A DNA stretch of 35,792 nt from Oscillospiraceae bacterium (GCA_009780025.1 WRAV01000023.1:1-35792), one strand, 5' to 3'. Positions 1-8,715 are shown, numbered from the stretch's first letter. Notes: generated from the sequence alone by a model not told the origin. A program made the numbers and translations.

Positions 1-489
1 ATGAGGTGTTCGCTGCTGACTGTGCTATTGTTGACAAACACGTTGGCCGCGGAGCTGTATCGTCCGTCCGCAAACCTACCGCCCCCACTAACCTGTCCTT
101 GACCTACCAGAGGGGGTCTGGGGGAGTTGTTTGCGACTGGTCTTGGAGCAAACCCGGTCCTCCCCCAGTCGCCTTTCTTTTGCTTACTTTCTCTTTGGCG
201 AGATAAAGAAAAGTAAGTGCCCCCGCGGCACGAGCGGCACATTATTCCCGCCCGAAGGCGAATTAAAATTAAGACCTTGACCCTGACCTTGAGCTTGGCC
301 CTGGCGGTCGGGGATAGAACCCCGACCCTACAGCGCTAGTTGGGGCAAATCACGGGGACCGATGCAAATCACGGGCAATTGAAAATCGCCCCTACAACGA
401 CAAATCTACCCAAACATGAGGACGCCGGGTCGGCACCCATGCAACGATCAGGTTCGCGAAAACACCTATGAAAGCGAGAACACCTCGAG
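1..489. repeat. Dispersed structured repeat, copy A, with two palindromic units; no gene
   Basis: This 489-base stretch has no convincing gene. It closely matches 27650-28110. Shared landmarks are the inverted arms CTGGGGGAG (118-126) and CTCCCCCAG (160-168), and a long hairpin at 183-216 (CTTACTTT...AAAGTAAG) followed by CCGCGGCACGAGCGG. Two short palindromic units follow: GGTCGGGG/CCCCGACC at 306-327, ending in CTACA, and a degenerate GGGCAATT/AATCGCCC unit at about 373-392, ending in CCTACAACGA. Small open frames here, such as 6-206, fall entirely inside the repeat and are not called genes. A mobile, MITE-like origin is inference. Confidence 0.7.
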
Positions 490-1011
490 ATGAACAAACT
501 TCTAATAGTAATCGACATGCAGACCGATTTTATCACAGGGGCGCTGGGCAGCGCGCAAGCGCAAGCAATCCTACCTCGCGTAAACGCGAAAATCGCAGAG
601 TACAAGCACGGCGGGAAAAAAATCATTTTTACACGAGATACCCACGACACCGACTACCTGAACACCCAGGAAGGCAGGTCTCTGCCAGTTGAGCATTGCA
701 TAGAGGGCACGCCAGGGCACACGCTGGTGGAAGGGCTGGACGCCGCTGACTGCGAAGTCTTCGACAAGCCTCACTTCGGCTCGCTTGAACTAGCCGAGCG
801 GGTGGCGCAAGAAGGCGGGTATGAGGAAATTGAGCTCTGCGGCGTCTGCACCGATATCTGCGTGGTCTCAAACGCGCTGATACTCAAGGCACGGCTGCCG
901 GAAACCAAGATAACTGTCGACGCCGCCTGCTGTGCCGGTGTAAGCGAGCAAAGCCACAACGCCGCCCTGCTCACCATGGAGGCCTGCCAGGTAAACGTGG
1001 TAAACGACTAA
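490..1011 (+). CDS. Nicotinamidase/isochorismatase-like cysteine hydrolase
   Basis: This 173-residue protein of the isochorismatase-like hydrolase fold probably hydrolyses a small amide such as nicotinamide in the cytoplasm. The N-terminal IVIDMQTDF strand carries the triad Asp (D9), K93 lies in the FDKPHFG segment, and the nucleophile is C124 in GVCTDICV. A probable metal site is formed by D50 and H52 (TRDTHD) and H69 in PVEHCIEGTPG, which is the nicotinamidase form of this region and argues for PncA-type chemistry over isochorismate hydrolysis. Length is normal for short family members. The start is the first in-frame ATG before the conserved strand; no strong Shine-Dalgarno is visible. It stands alone, followed by a terminator, so NAD salvage is inferred from family only. 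Confidence 0.85.
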   Translation: MNKLLIVIDMQTDFITGALGSAQAQAILPRVNAKIAEYKHGGKKIIFTRDTHDTDYLNTQEGRSLPVEHCIEGTPGHTLVEGLDAADCEVFDKPHFGSLELAERVAQEGGYEEIELCGVCTDICVVSNALILKARLPETKITVDAACCAGVSEQSHNAALLTMEACQVNVVND

Positions 1012-1026
1012 CAACACTTGTGCACG

Positions 1027-1059
1027 TCCCCTCGCAGACCGTTGTGGGGGGATTTTTTT
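1027..1059 (+). terminator. Probable rho-independent terminator of the cysteine hydrolase gene
   Basis: A short GC stem (TCCCC at 1027-1031 with GGGGA at 1048-1052) is followed by seven T residues, just downstream of the stop at 1011. The stem is short, so this is a moderate call. Confidence 0.5.
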
Positions 1060-1190
1060 GGCGCGAAAAATCGCCGCCTGCATATCATGATATTGTGGTC
1101 AGCGCTCCCTAAGGCAAGGGGTGCTAGCGTGGCGGGGCGGCTACGCGCCCTTAAATAGCCCGCCGCGTGGCTTTACGCGCTCCATAATAT

Positions 1191-1227
1191 AAATACCGCG
1201 GGAAGTTTTTGGCTTCCCGCGGTATTT
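1191..1227 (-). terminator. Strong hairpin terminator of the symporter gene, possibly bidirectional
   Basis: A perfect 15-bp inverted repeat (AAATACCGCGGGAAG, 1191-1205, against 1213-1227) with a 7-base loop lies 30 bases past the symporter stop. It has A/T-rich ends on both sides, so it could also stop plus-strand transcripts. Confidence 0.8.
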
Positions 1228-1257
1228 TACTGTTCAGCTTTAATCAGCCGGTTCTTG

Positions 1258-2688
1258 CTACGACTCTTCAGTTATTTCCGGGCTTGGCGCGGGTGCAACG
1301 CCCATCTTGCTTTCGATAAGCGTGACTCCCACAAAGGTTAGGGTACTACACACAGCACCGAATACAACAGCCATTATACCAAGCGGCTGGCCGAGCAGCT
1401 GCCAAATTACCGCCGCTGCAGAGCCCACCAAAATTGCAGCCAAGCCGGAGTGAGGCGTTGCCTTCTTCCAGCTGATACCAAGTACAAAGGCGGCAAATGG
1501 GCCCGCACTGCGCATAGCAAAGGCAAACATGTTCATGGTTATAATGTCTACCCTAAACAGCGCTATACACATAGCCATAAGCCCGAGAACAACATTTGAG
1601 CAACGGGTTGTGAATACAAGCTTTTTCTCTGTCATTTGTGCTTTGTTAATAAAGCGCTGGTAAATATCTTTGATAAAGATTGTTGAGGCGTTAATAAGGT
1701 TAGAGTCCGCGCTGGACATAGTAGCGGCCAAGATTGCGGCAGCCATAAAGCCCACAACTACCTGCGGCGCAAATGTGTCGGTTGCCCAAATAAGCGCACC
1801 TCCGGCGTCGGGAGCTCCGGCAGCCAGTGCGGCCAAACCAATTATGGTCGGCAGTACGCCCATGCCACACATTACGATAGCCGATACTACACAGGCTTTC
1901 CGCGCATTACGCTCATCCTTGGCTGAGAAGACACGGCTCATCATCTCAGGACCTGCTAAGAAGGTCGTAAAGTAGTTTATGATCAGGCTTATGATCATAA
2001 ACCAACCTATCCTGGTAAAGTCCATCTGGCTGTCAGGCAAAGCTGCTACCATTGCGTCCCAACCACCAACGCCGTTTAGTATGAATGGCACCGCCACCAA
2101 CATACCTAAGAACAGCACCGAGAACTGGAACATGTCAGAGTAAATATCCGCGGTCATGCCACCCAAGCAGGTGTAGAACAGAATAACAAACGTAGATACA
2201 AACACGCTTATTACCCAGGGTGTACCTATAAGCGCTGTAATAACCGTTGCCGAAGCAACGATTTGCGAAGAGGTGAGCAAAAACAAAGAAACAACACCGA
2301 GCACCGCAGAAGACGTACCCGCAACATATCCAAAGCGCTTGTTTATAACCATGGGTATGGTGTAAGAAAATGTACGTCTAATCTCCGGGGCAAAGTACGA
2401 AATAGGAATCATGGCAATTGAAGCGGCCAAGACCCACCAAATAGCCGAAAGGCCCCAATCGCCAAATGCCCTGGTAGCCACACCCATAGTACTGCCGCCA
2501 CCAACATTAACTGCAGAAAGTGAGATACCTAGGGTCAAAAGACCCATTCGCCTGCCGGCAAGCATGTAGTCCTTACTATCCTTGATAAAATACTTGCCTA
2601 CAATAAAGCCGAAAGCCAGCATTGCCAATATGTACACACCAACAATTATCAGTGGTACCGTCCTTATTTCCAACTGAAAACCAGCCAT
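1258..2688 (-). CDS. Sodium:solute symporter (SSS family, PutP/PanF-like)
   Basis: This 476-residue integral membrane protein is almost entirely hydrophobic, with about 12-13 predicted transmembrane helices. It fits the LeuT-fold SSS family, which couples Na+ to uptake of amino acids, sugars or vitamins. Family signs include an N-terminal segment ending in LAGRRMG, a glycine-rich VNVGGGSTMG helix, the LGGMTADIYSDMFQ segment, and ATMSSADSNL in the helix that normally supplies Na2-site serines. The substrate cannot be read from the sequence. The start is supported by AAGGAGG at 2698-2704, nine bases upstream. It is monocistronic between a strong terminator and a gene-poor leader, and the C-terminal tail (PAPSPEITEES) is polar. 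Confidence 0.9.
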   Translation of the reverse strand: MAGFQLEIRTVPLIIVGVYILAMLAFGFIVGKYFIKDSKDYMLAGRRMGLLTLGISLSAVNVGGGSTMGVATRAFGDWGLSAIWWVLAASIAMIPISYFAPEIRRTFSYTIPMVINKRFGYVAGTSSAVLGVVSLFLLTSSQIVASATVITALIGTPWVISVFVSTFVILFYTCLGGMTADIYSDMFQFSVLFLGMLVAVPFILNGVGGWDAMVAALPDSQMDFTRIGWFMIISLIINYFTTFLAGPEMMSRVFSAKDERNARKACVVSAIVMCGMGVLPTIIGLAALAAGAPDAGGALIWATDTFAPQVVVGFMAAAILAATMSSADSNLINASTIFIKDIYQRFINKAQMTEKKLVFTTRCSNVVLGLMAMCIALFRVDIITMNMFAFAMRSAGPFAAFVLGISWKKATPHSGLAAILVGSAAAVIWQLLGQPLGIMAVVFGAVCSTLTFVGVTLIESKMGVAPAPSPEITEES

Positions 2689-3018
2689 TTAATAAACCCT
2701 CCTTAGATGTTTTGAAGCGACCTGCAGAACTGCCTCTAACCCCCTTTTGCCACAATAAAATTATAGTTAAAGACACGGCAACCAGCCGTGCCTCTTTCTT
2801 CTACGCTTTTGCCGCGACCCCAGCTGACATATATTACTAATTATTCGCCATAATACTAGCAAATATATCCTACAATGTCAAGGCCTTAACAGAGAGATTT
2901 AATCGAATATTTGAGCATTTCTTCAAAGCACGTTCTGCCCCCTTATTTGCAAATACAAAGAATGAGCCCCCGATAACCACACGGTTTGTGGATTATCGAG
3001 GACGTGCATTGCGCAGCG
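2689..3018. other. Gene-free intergenic stretch with two small hairpins
   Basis: This holds the symporter Shine-Dalgarno (2698-2704), a hairpin at about 2771-2791 (ACACGGC/GCCGTGC), and a minus-strand TATAAT at 2761-2766 without a good -35. Near the far end a hairpin at 2971-2998 (CGATAACCAC/GTGGATTATCG) sits just past the stop of the small gene at 3019. It could end that transcript but lacks a T-run on either strand. No coding sequence was seen. Confidence 0.5.
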
Positions 3019-3243
3019 CTAAAAACCTGTAAGTTCCATAATGATGAGCAATCCGCCGAAGATCAACCCAATTGGCCCGGCAATTTTAACTAACTTTATT
3101 CTTTTTGCGATATTTTCATCCGAATACATCTCGGTGCCTTTGGTGGCGTTTGCCTGCTTGAAAAGGCTTTCCCACTTTTCTTTGCTTACCAAAACACAAA
3201 TCAGGCCAACTATAAAGCCTATAATGCCGATTGCCATAAACAT
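3019..3243 (-). CDS. Small two-helix membrane protein of unknown function
   Basis: This 74-residue protein is not recognised. It has two hydrophobic helices: residues 1-20 (MFMAIGIIGFIVGLICVLVS) and about 52-71 (IAGPIGLIFGGLLIIMELTG). They are separated by a charged loop of about 30 residues containing KEKWESLFKQ and ENIAKRIKLVK, so both ends probably lie on the same side of the membrane. An in-frame upstream ATG at 3309 exists, but the start at 3243 is preferred because AAGGAG lies nine bases before it and the upstream ATG overlaps the -10 of a good promoter. It appears monocistronic. Confidence 0.7.
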   Translation of the reverse strand: MFMAIGIIGFIVGLICVLVSKEKWESLFKQANATKGTEMYSDENIAKRIKLVKIAGPIGLIFGGLLIIMELTGF

Positions 3244-3309
3244 ATTCCGACACTCCTTCTCAGCGTATATTTCGCTCGCAGTGATATTATATGCGTAAAG
3301 TTCCAACAT

Positions 3310-3338
3310 ATTGTACTACAGTGTTGGGCCGTTTGCAA
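3310..3338 (-). promoter_or_regulatory. Sigma-A-type promoter for the small membrane protein gene
   Basis: On the minus strand the -35 TTGCAA (3333-3338) is separated by 17 bases from the -10 TACAAT (3310-3315). The predicted leader is about 60 bases. Confidence 0.65.
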
Positions 3339-3467
3339 GCAAAATAACTCTGAAGCACAAACTTGTCTTCGTTGCCGCACTTTTTGGGGCTATGGCGTAT
3401 CAAAGAACTCCCATCGCCGGAAAACATATATTAAATCATTAGAGAATTCAAAAAGGGGAGTACAGAC

Positions 3468-3686
3468 ATGGGGCAGGAACTAAGTAACCTTGCAACAACG
3501 CTTGCTATAGCCGAGATTCTTGCTCAAGGGCGCTCAGAATTAGAACTAGCCAAACTTCAGTCCTTTTTCGCCTCTATCGCCGCAAACATCAGCTTGATTT
3601 TGCAAACCCGCAACATGGAAAAAGCAGCTTCAGGCCAAAGTAACCCGGAAGAGGAATTAGCAGCTGAAGAAGCGGCTGATGACTAA
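3468..3686 (+). CDS. Small alpha-helical protein with an acidic tail, unknown function
   Basis: This 72-residue soluble protein has two likely helices (residues 3-20 and 24-50, NLATTLAIAEILAQG and ELELAKLQSFFASIAANIS) and a strongly acidic C-terminus (PEEELAAEEAADD). The helix-QG-helix pattern is reminiscent of short Clostridia proteins catalogued as DUF6774, but that is a weak recollection and not relied on. GGGGAG lies nine bases before the ATG. No partner gene is adjacent in the same direction. Confidence 0.65.
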   Translation: MGQELSNLATTLAIAEILAQGRSELELAKLQSFFASIAANISLILQTRNMEKAASGQSNPEEELAAEEAADD

Positions 3687-3766
3687 TGTGGTTACGAGGG
3701 CCGCTCTCTCACGCTTATTTGCCATTAGCGCACTAAATCTGTTTCAATACGGTTAACAGAAGATAG

Positions 3767-3801
3767 CAAAACCGCTCAACTTTGGTTTAGTTAAGCGGTT
3801 T
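3767..3801 (-). terminator. Terminator downstream of tRNA-Cys
   Basis: A 13-bp inverted repeat (arms 3769-3781 and 3789-3801) pairs fully on the minus strand with one G-U pair, while the plus strand has a mismatch there. It ends in TTTTG, six bases past the tRNA CCA end, so it fits as the tRNA-Cys terminator. Confidence 0.65.
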
Positions 3802-3806
3802 GTCTG

Positions 3807-3881
3807 TGGAGGCACCACCCGGATTTGAACCGGGGAATAGAGGTTTTGCAGACCTCTGCCTTACCCCTTGGCTATGGTGCC
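3807..3881 (-). tRNA. tRNA-Cys (anticodon GCA)
   Basis: A cloverleaf is readable on the minus strand: acceptor GGCACCA pairing with TGGTGCC, a seven-base anticodon loop CTGCAAA with anticodon GCA, and a T-arm containing GGTTCAAATCC. The discriminator base is T, as expected for bacterial tRNA-Cys, and the 3' CCA is encoded (3807-3809). The gene lies 69 bases downstream of cysS but has its own promoter and terminator. Confidence 0.95.
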
Positions 3882-3925
3882 GTTGGTGGTACCCGGGAAC
3901 TGAACGCCCCGGGCACCTACTATAT

Positions 3926-3954
3926 AGTATACTCAAAACCCAAAGTTTTGTCAA
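3926..3954 (-). promoter_or_regulatory. Consensus promoter of tRNA-Cys overlapping the cysS stop codon
   Basis: On the minus strand, TTGACA (3949-3954), 17 bases and TATACT (3926-3931). The TGA inside TTGACA is the cysS stop codon. Predicted transcription starts about 38 bases before the tRNA. A GGTGCCCGGG hairpin (3888-3917) lies in this leader. Confidence 0.75.
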
Positions 3955-5345
3955 TCCCTATGCCACTTAACTCCTGCTGAGGTATCCTCCAGGCGGATAC
4001 CTTGGGCGGCGAGCTCGTCTCGGATTTTGTCGGCGGTGGCAAAGTCTTTTTCCTTCCTTGCCTGCTGGCGGCGGTCAATCAACTGCTGAATTTCGTCCTC
4101 CAGGCTGCCCTTGGCTCCTCGGTTGTAGAGTATGCCCAGCACCGCGCAAATTTCGTCGAAGAGGTCAGCGGCCGCCTGTACGGCAACCACAGTGCGTGGC
4201 TGGCTGAAGTACGTGTTCGCGTCCCGCGCGGCCTCGAAGAGGGCGGCCAGACCATCGGCGGTATTTAGGTCGTCGTCCATCGCGGCCACAAACTGGTCCC
4301 TGCGGGCGGCAACCTTTGCGAGAAATTCAGCCTCGCTGCCATCATCGTCGACGGGGTTTTGCATTGCGTCGTCGATATTTTCGCGGGAGGTGTACAGCCG
4401 GTCGAGCGCTGCCTTGCACTGCTCGAGCACTTCGTAGCTGTAGTTTATCGGGCTGCGGTAGTGGGCTTGCAACATCATGAATTTTATCGGCTCGTACCCG
4501 AATTTTTCGGACACGTCCCGCACGGTGAAGAAGTTGCCGACCGACTTTGACATCTTGCGGTTGTCAACGTTGATGTACCCGTTGTGCATCCAGTAGCGAA
4601 CGTACTGCTTGCCGGTATAGCTCTCGCTCTGGGCGACTTCGTTCTCATGGTGGGGGAAGGTGAGGTCTTGCCCACCGCAGTGGATATCAATCTGCTCGCC
4701 CAGGTATTTTGTGACCATGGCCGTGCACTCGATATGCCAGCCGGGGCGGCCCTCACCCCAGGGAGAGGACCAGGAAGGCTCGCCTGGCTTAGCCGCCTTC
4801 CAAAGAACAAAGTCGAGGGCGTCTTCCTTGGCTTCGCTGAGGTCGACCCGCGCGCCGGCCTCGAGCTCTTCGAGTGGCTGGCCTGAAAGTTTTCCGTACC
4901 CCGCAAACGCCTTCGATCGGAAGTAAACTGTACCCTCTATCTCGTATGCCGCGCTCTTGGCTATTAGCCCCGACACAATCTCAATAATCTCGGGGATGAC
5001 CTCGGTAGCGGTGGGGTGGTGGTTGGCGTCCCGCACACCAAGACCCGCAGCGTCGGTCTTGTACTCGTCGATGTATCGCTGGGCAATCTCGTCGCTGGTG
5101 ACGCCTTCTTCGTTTGCCTTGGCGATAATTTTGTCATCAATATCAGTGAAGTTCTGCACGAATGTGACCGCGTAGCCCCTGTATTCAAGGTAGCGCCGCA
5201 ACACATCGAACACGCAGATAGGCCGCGCATTGCCAATATGAATGTAGTTGTAAACCGTGGGGCCACAAGCATAAATCTTTACCCGGCCCTCCTCCAGTGT
5301 GGTAAGAGGCTCTTTGTTGCGGGTTACGGTGTTGTATATCTTCAT
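3951..5345 (-). CDS. cysS: Cysteinyl-tRNA synthetase
   Basis: This 464-residue class I synthetase charges tRNA-Cys with cysteine. Seen in order: KIYNTVTRNKE start, zinc ligand C27 in YACGPTVYN, the HIGH-type motif HIGN at H36-N39, the CGGQDLTFPHHENE zinc/active-site segment, and KMSKS in NRKMSKSVGN at about residue 265, followed by a helical anticodon-binding C-terminal region. Length is typical. The frame stays open upstream, but the start at 5345 is chosen because it opens with the conserved MKIYNT and has AAAGGAG upstream (5354-5359). It is last in a minus-strand run after recA, rimO and pgsA, 50 bases from pgsA. No T-box was found. The tRNA-Cys gene follows directly. Confidence 0.97.
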   Translation of the reverse strand: MKIYNTVTRNKEPLTTLEEGRVKIYACGPTVYNYIHIGNARPICVFDVLRRYLEYRGYAVTFVQNFTDIDDKIIAKANEEGVTSDEIAQRYIDEYKTDAAGLGVRDANHHPTATEVIPEIIEIVSGLIAKSAAYEIEGTVYFRSKAFAGYGKLSGQPLEELEAGARVDLSEAKEDALDFVLWKAAKPGEPSWSSPWGEGRPGWHIECTAMVTKYLGEQIDIHCGGQDLTFPHHENEVAQSESYTGKQYVRYWMHNGYINVDNRKMSKSVGNFFTVRDVSEKFGYEPIKFMMLQAHYRSPINYSYEVLEQCKAALDRLYTSRENIDDAMQNPVDDDGSEAEFLAKVAARRDQFVAAMDDDLNTADGLAALFEAARDANTYFSQPRTVVAVQAAADLFDEICAVLGILYNRGAKGSLEDEIQQLIDRRQQARKEKDFATADKIRDELAAQGIRLEDTSAGVKWHRD

Positions 5346-5395
5346 AGGGTTATCTCCTTTATATGACGTGGTGGGTGCGAATAATGAAGAGAATC

Positions 5396-5950
5396 TCACG
5401 CATCATTTATAAGATGCCTATTCTTCACAATATAGTTGAGCCCCGAGAGCACGGTGAGCGTCATCACCAACCAGGTGAGCGCGTTAAAGGCAACCCAGCC
5501 GCCATCGACAATCGCGACCAGCCAGTCGATAGACCCCAACCAGAGCAACAGCAGGCCCACCATAATCCAGATCATCTGCAATACGGTTTTGAGTTTGCCC
5601 CACTTGTCCGCGGATATAACCGTGCCCTTGCGCACCGCCACCAGCCGAATTGATGTTACCAAAAACTCCCGGCTGAGCAGCACGATAACTATAGGCGCCG
5701 AGACATGGCTACTAGCCAAAAAACAGAGCATGGCGGCCATTACCAACAGCTTGTCGGCCAGCGGGTCCATCAGCGCTCCGAAGTCGGTCACCAGGCGATA
5801 TTTGCGGGCAATAAGACCATCGAGCGCGTCGGTAATTGCGGCCAACCCAAACAAAGCCAGTGCCCAAAAATAGCTCTGCACTAGGTAGAGTGCCACAAAC
5901 GCGGGAATCATCAACACCCGCAACACTGTAAGCTTGTTTGGTAAGTTCAT
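5396..5950 (-). CDS. pgsA: CDP-diacylglycerol--glycerol-3-phosphate 3-phosphatidyltransferase
   Basis: This 184-residue membrane enzyme makes phosphatidylglycerophosphate from CDP-diacylglycerol and glycerol-3-phosphate, the committed step to phosphatidylglycerol. The CDP-alcohol phosphotransferase signature is complete: DALDGLIAR followed by GALMDPLADK supplies the four metal-binding aspartates. It begins with the typical NLPNKLTVLRVLMIP and has about five hydrophobic helices. The start ATG has a modest GAGAGGT upstream. The gene lies between rimO and cysS; linkage with rimO and recA is common in Firmicutes. Confidence 0.95.
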   Translation of the reverse strand: MNLPNKLTVLRVLMIPAFVALYLVQSYFWALALFGLAAITDALDGLIARKYRLVTDFGALMDPLADKLLVMAAMLCFLASSHVSAPIVIVLLSREFLVTSIRLVAVRKGTVISADKWGKLKTVLQMIWIMVGLLLLWLGSIDWLVAIVDGGWVAFNALTWLVMTLTVLSGLNYIVKNRHLINDA

Positions 5951-5992
5951 AGGCGACCTCTCAAATTACAGATATTATAGCTATAATTTGAC

Positions 5993-6015
5993 GGGCGAAC
6001 ACAGTTCGCCCCTAC
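5993..6015. repeat. Short palindromic unit of the CCCCTAC family
   Basis: GGGCGAAC (5993-6000) and GTTCGCCC (6004-6011) flank ACA and are followed by CTAC. It sits in the 87-base rimO-pgsA spacer. Members of the same family occur at 306, 7388, 19014, 24702, 26260, 27384, 27433, 28095 and 28200. Confidence 0.65.
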
Positions 6016-6037
6016 TGACAAATAAACACATCGTTTA

Positions 6038-7363
6038 TTACTTTATACTCCCCACCAAATCGTACCCCTCGGCGCCGGTAATCTCTACTGTAACAAAACT
6101 CCCGGCTGTGGGCAAAGTGTCGGCGGTAAAGTAGACTTTGGTATCTATGTCGGGCGCGTCGGCGTGGGCGCGGCCAAAATATTCCTGCCTTTGCTTATCA
6201 TGCCCCTCGCAGAGCACTTCTAACGTTTGGCCGGTCATGCCAGCGGCAATTTCCAGGGCTATACCCGCCTGGGTTTCCATAATGATGTCGGCGCGGCGGC
6301 GCTTTGTCTCTTCGTCCAATTGGTCGGTTCGCTCGCCGGCGGGGGTGCCCTCCTCCTGAGAATAAGCAAAGCAGCCAAGGCGCTCGAACCGGGCAGCCTG
6401 CACAAACTCGCAAAGCTGGGTGAACTCTTCCTCGCTCTCCCCGGGAAAACCGGCTATAAGAGTGGTGCGCAGGACCACACCCGGTATCATGCGGCGGATT
6501 TTCTCCAGCAGCCCAAGCAGGGAAGAGGCGTCGCCGCTGCGGTTCATCTCCCGCAGGACTTTACCGACACCGTGCTGTACCGGCAGGTCAATGTACTTGA
6601 CTATCTTGGGCTGGGCAGCCATGGTCTCCAGCAGCTCGTCGGTCATACGGTCGGGGTAACAGTAGAGCAAGCGGAGCCAGCGCAGGCCATCTATCTTGCA
6701 AAGTTCTCGTAGCAGTTCTGGCAGGGCAAGTCGGCCGTAGATGTCTTCGCCGTACCTGGTAGTGTCCTGGGCCACGAGATTGAGCTCAACCGCACCTGCC
6801 TCGATTAGCCGGCGGGCCTCGGCCAGAATCTTCTCCTTTGGCCGGCTGCGAAACCGCCCGCGAATATCGGGAATAGCGCAAAAGCTGCATCGGTTATCGC
6901 ACCCCTCGGCTATTTTGAGGTAGACGCTGTAAGCAGGGCCTGTCAGCATCCGGCTCCCCTCAAATGGTAGCTCTTCGCGCTCGCCAAATGCGAAATAACG
7001 CTCACCGCGCATTAGAGCCTCCACTGCCCGGACAATTTCGCCGTTGCCGCCTATGCCCAGAGCACCGTCCACTTCGGGCATTTCGCCGGCCAACTCGTCT
7101 TTGTACCGCTGTGCCAAGCAACCAGTGACCAGCAACGCGCCTACTACCCTGGCCTGTTTGAGGGCAGCAAACTCGAGTATTGTATCGATAGCCTCTTGCT
7201 TGGCGCTCTCGATGAATCCACAGGTGTTTATGATGACAACCCCGCACTCGTTTGGGTTGGGACTGATCGCATAACCAGCCTCCCGCAACGCGCCCAAAAG
7301 CAGCTGCGCGTCGATTTCGTTTTTAGCGCAGCCAAGGGATACGAGGCCGATGGTGTTGTTCAT
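6038..7363 (-). CDS. rimO: Ribosomal protein S12 methylthiotransferase RimO
   Basis: This 441-residue radical-SAM enzyme adds a methylthio group to a conserved aspartate of ribosomal protein uS12. The N-terminal MTTase domain carries the auxiliary cluster cysteines C12 (VSLGCAKN), C48 (INTCGFI) and C82 (VTGCLAQRY). The radical-SAM CxxxCxxC is C155-C159-C162 (GCDNRCSFC), and a TRAM domain ends the protein. The LGCAKN start and overall length favour RimO over MiaB. GGAGGAT precedes the ATG at good spacing. The neighbours recA and pgsA match the usual Firmicute context. Confidence 0.96.
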   Translation of the reverse strand: MNNTIGLVSLGCAKNEIDAQLLLGALREAGYAISPNPNECGVVIINTCGFIESAKQEAIDTILEFAALKQARVVGALLVTGCLAQRYKDELAGEMPEVDGALGIGGNGEIVRAVEALMRGERYFAFGEREELPFEGSRMLTGPAYSVYLKIAEGCDNRCSFCAIPDIRGRFRSRPKEKILAEARRLIEAGAVELNLVAQDTTRYGEDIYGRLALPELLRELCKIDGLRWLRLLYCYPDRMTDELLETMAAQPKIVKYIDLPVQHGVGKVLREMNRSGDASSLLGLLEKIRRMIPGVVLRTTLIAGFPGESEEEFTQLCEFVQAARFERLGCFAYSQEEGTPAGERTDQLDEETKRRRADIIMETQAGIALEIAAGMTGQTLEVLCEGHDKQRQEYFGRAHADAPDIDTKVYFTADTLPTAGSFVTVEITGAEGYDLVGSIK

Positions 7364-7387
7364 GGGTAATCCTCCAGATAGGATGGG

Positions 7388-7472
7388 TGTAGGGGGCGCG
7401 CACTAGGCGACCCGCCCCATTATATAGGCACCTGATTAGCCGGCCGGGACACCCGTATGTGCGTCCCCTACA
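7388..7472. repeat. MITE-like element with 15-bp terminal inverted repeats
   Basis: TGTAGGGGGCGCGCA near 7388 and TGTGCGTCCCCTACA ending near 7472 are imperfect inverted repeats bounding about 84 bases between recA and rimO. The ends match the TGTAGGGG...CCCCTACA family found elsewhere in the window. Confidence 0.6.
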
Positions 7473-7482
7473 AAATCTTCAC

Positions 7483-8634
7483 TTAATCCACCGTCACATC
7501 AATATTCTTTGCCGGTGCGGACGGTGCGGCATCTGGGGTTGGTGTAGCGTCAGCAGGAACTGCAGGAGCAGGCGTGGCGGCAGCTTTGCCCAATGCCTTC
7601 TTGCCCCGAGAGACCAGCCGGTCCTTCTGCTCGGTGACAAGCGCAGCAATCTCATCGGCAAAGGCTGGGTTGTCGCGCAGGTACTGCTTAGCGTTGTCGC
7701 GGCCCTGCCAGCGGTGGTCAGTCCCGTAAGTGAACCACGCGCCACTCTTGCCTATTATTTCCAGCTGTACCGCCAAGTCCAACACCTCGCCGTCGCGGGA
7801 GATGCCCTGGCCATACATTATATCGAACTCGGCCTCCTTGAAGGGGGGCGCGACTTTATTTTTGACTACCTTAACCCGCACCCGGTTGCCGATAAGGTCG
7901 GTGCCGGATTTAAGCTTTTCGATAGAGCGGATATCCAACCGCACGGATGAATAGAACTTAAGTGCACGACCACCCGGCGTTGTTTCGGGGTTGCCGTACA
8001 TCACGCCGATTTTCTCCCGCAGCTGGTTTATGAAGATGACCACGCAGTTGTTTTTTGCCACAACGCTGGTCAGCTTGCGCAGGCCCATGCTCATCAAGCG
8101 GGCTTGCTGGCCGACGTGAGTGTCGCCCATCTCACCCTCGATTTCAGCTTTGGTGACCATAGCCGCAACCGAGTCGACAACCACCACATCCACCGCGCCA
8201 GAGCGAACCAAAGCCTCGCAGATTTCCAGGGCTTGCTCGCCGGTGTCCGGCTGCGAGACCAGCAGACTGTCTATGTCCACACCCAGGGCCTTGGCGTAGA
8301 TCGGGTCGAGCGCGTGCTCAACGTCTATGAATACGGCTTCGCCACCGACCTTTTGGGCCATGGCCGCCACATGCAGGGCAAGGGTGGTCTTACCCGAGCT
8401 CTCAGGCCCGAATATCTCAACTATTCTGCCTTTGGGTACACCGCCGATCCCCAGCGCTAAATCCAGAGAGAGTGAGCCGGTCGAGACAGACTCCACATTG
8501 AGTATGCTGTGCTGGCCCAGCTTCATGACCGCGCCCTTGCCAAACTGTTTTTCTATCTGGCCAAGTGCAGTCTCCAGTGCTTGGCGCTTGCCCGCCTCCG
8601 CGCTTTTGTCCGCGGCTTTTGTCTCTTTCGCCAT
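7483..8634 (-). CDS. recA: Recombinase RecA
   Basis: This 383-residue protein forms nucleoprotein filaments for homologous recombination and SOS signalling. Walker A is GPESSGKT at residues 76-83, the Walker B strand is [11 protein letters not shown], the L1/L2 DNA-binding region includes [13 protein letters not shown], and the protein-protein interface motif reads [11 protein letters not shown]. The C-terminus beyond about residue 340 is an alanine/proline-rich linker ending in an acidic DVTVD, common in this order. The ATG has GGGAGG upstream. It is first of the recA-rimO-pgsA-cysS series and has its own consensus promoter. No Gram-positive LexA box (CGAAC-N4-GTTCG) is visible in the 340-base leader. 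Confidence 0.98.
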   Translation of the reverse strand: MAKETKAADKSAEAGKRQALETALGQIEKQFGKGAVMKLGQHSILNVESVSTGSLSLDLALGIGGVPKGRIVEIFGPESSGKTTLALHVAAMAQKVGGEAVFIDVEHALDPIYAKALGVDIDSLLVSQPDTGEQALEICEALVRSGAVDVVVVDSVAAMVTKAEIEGEMGDTHVGQQARLMSMGLRKLTSVVAKNNCVVIFINQLREKIGVMYGNPETTPGGRALKFYSSVRLDIRSIEKLKSGTDLIGNRVRVKVVKNKVAPPFKEAEFDIMYGQGISRDGEVLDLAVQLEIIGKSGAWFTYGTDHRWQGRDNAKQYLRDNPAFADEIAALVTEQKDRLVSRGKKALGKAAATPAPAVPADATPTPDAAPSAPAKNIDVTVD

Positions 8635-8686
8635 TTTGCTCGCCCTCCCAATACTCCTGCCTTACGTTTAACCATGCCAGTTACCA

Positions 8687-8715
8687 ATTATATACTATCC
8701 AAGCGGCAAAGGCAA
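8687..8715 (-). promoter_or_regulatory. recA promoter
   Basis: On the minus strand, -35 TTGCCT (8710-8715), 17-base spacer, -10 TATAAT (8687-8692), about 45 bases upstream of the recA start. It would also feed rimO, pgsA and cysS unless transcription stops between them; no clear terminator is seen in those gaps. Confidence 0.75.

Noticed and set aside
6-206. 66-codon open frame at the window start
   Set aside because: It lies wholly inside dispersed repeat copy A, and the matching segment in copy C does not keep the same protein.
5996-6008. CGAAC-ACA-GTTCG resembles a Gram-positive LexA box
   Set aside because: The gap is three bases, not four, and it is the core of a palindromic repeat far from the recA promoter.
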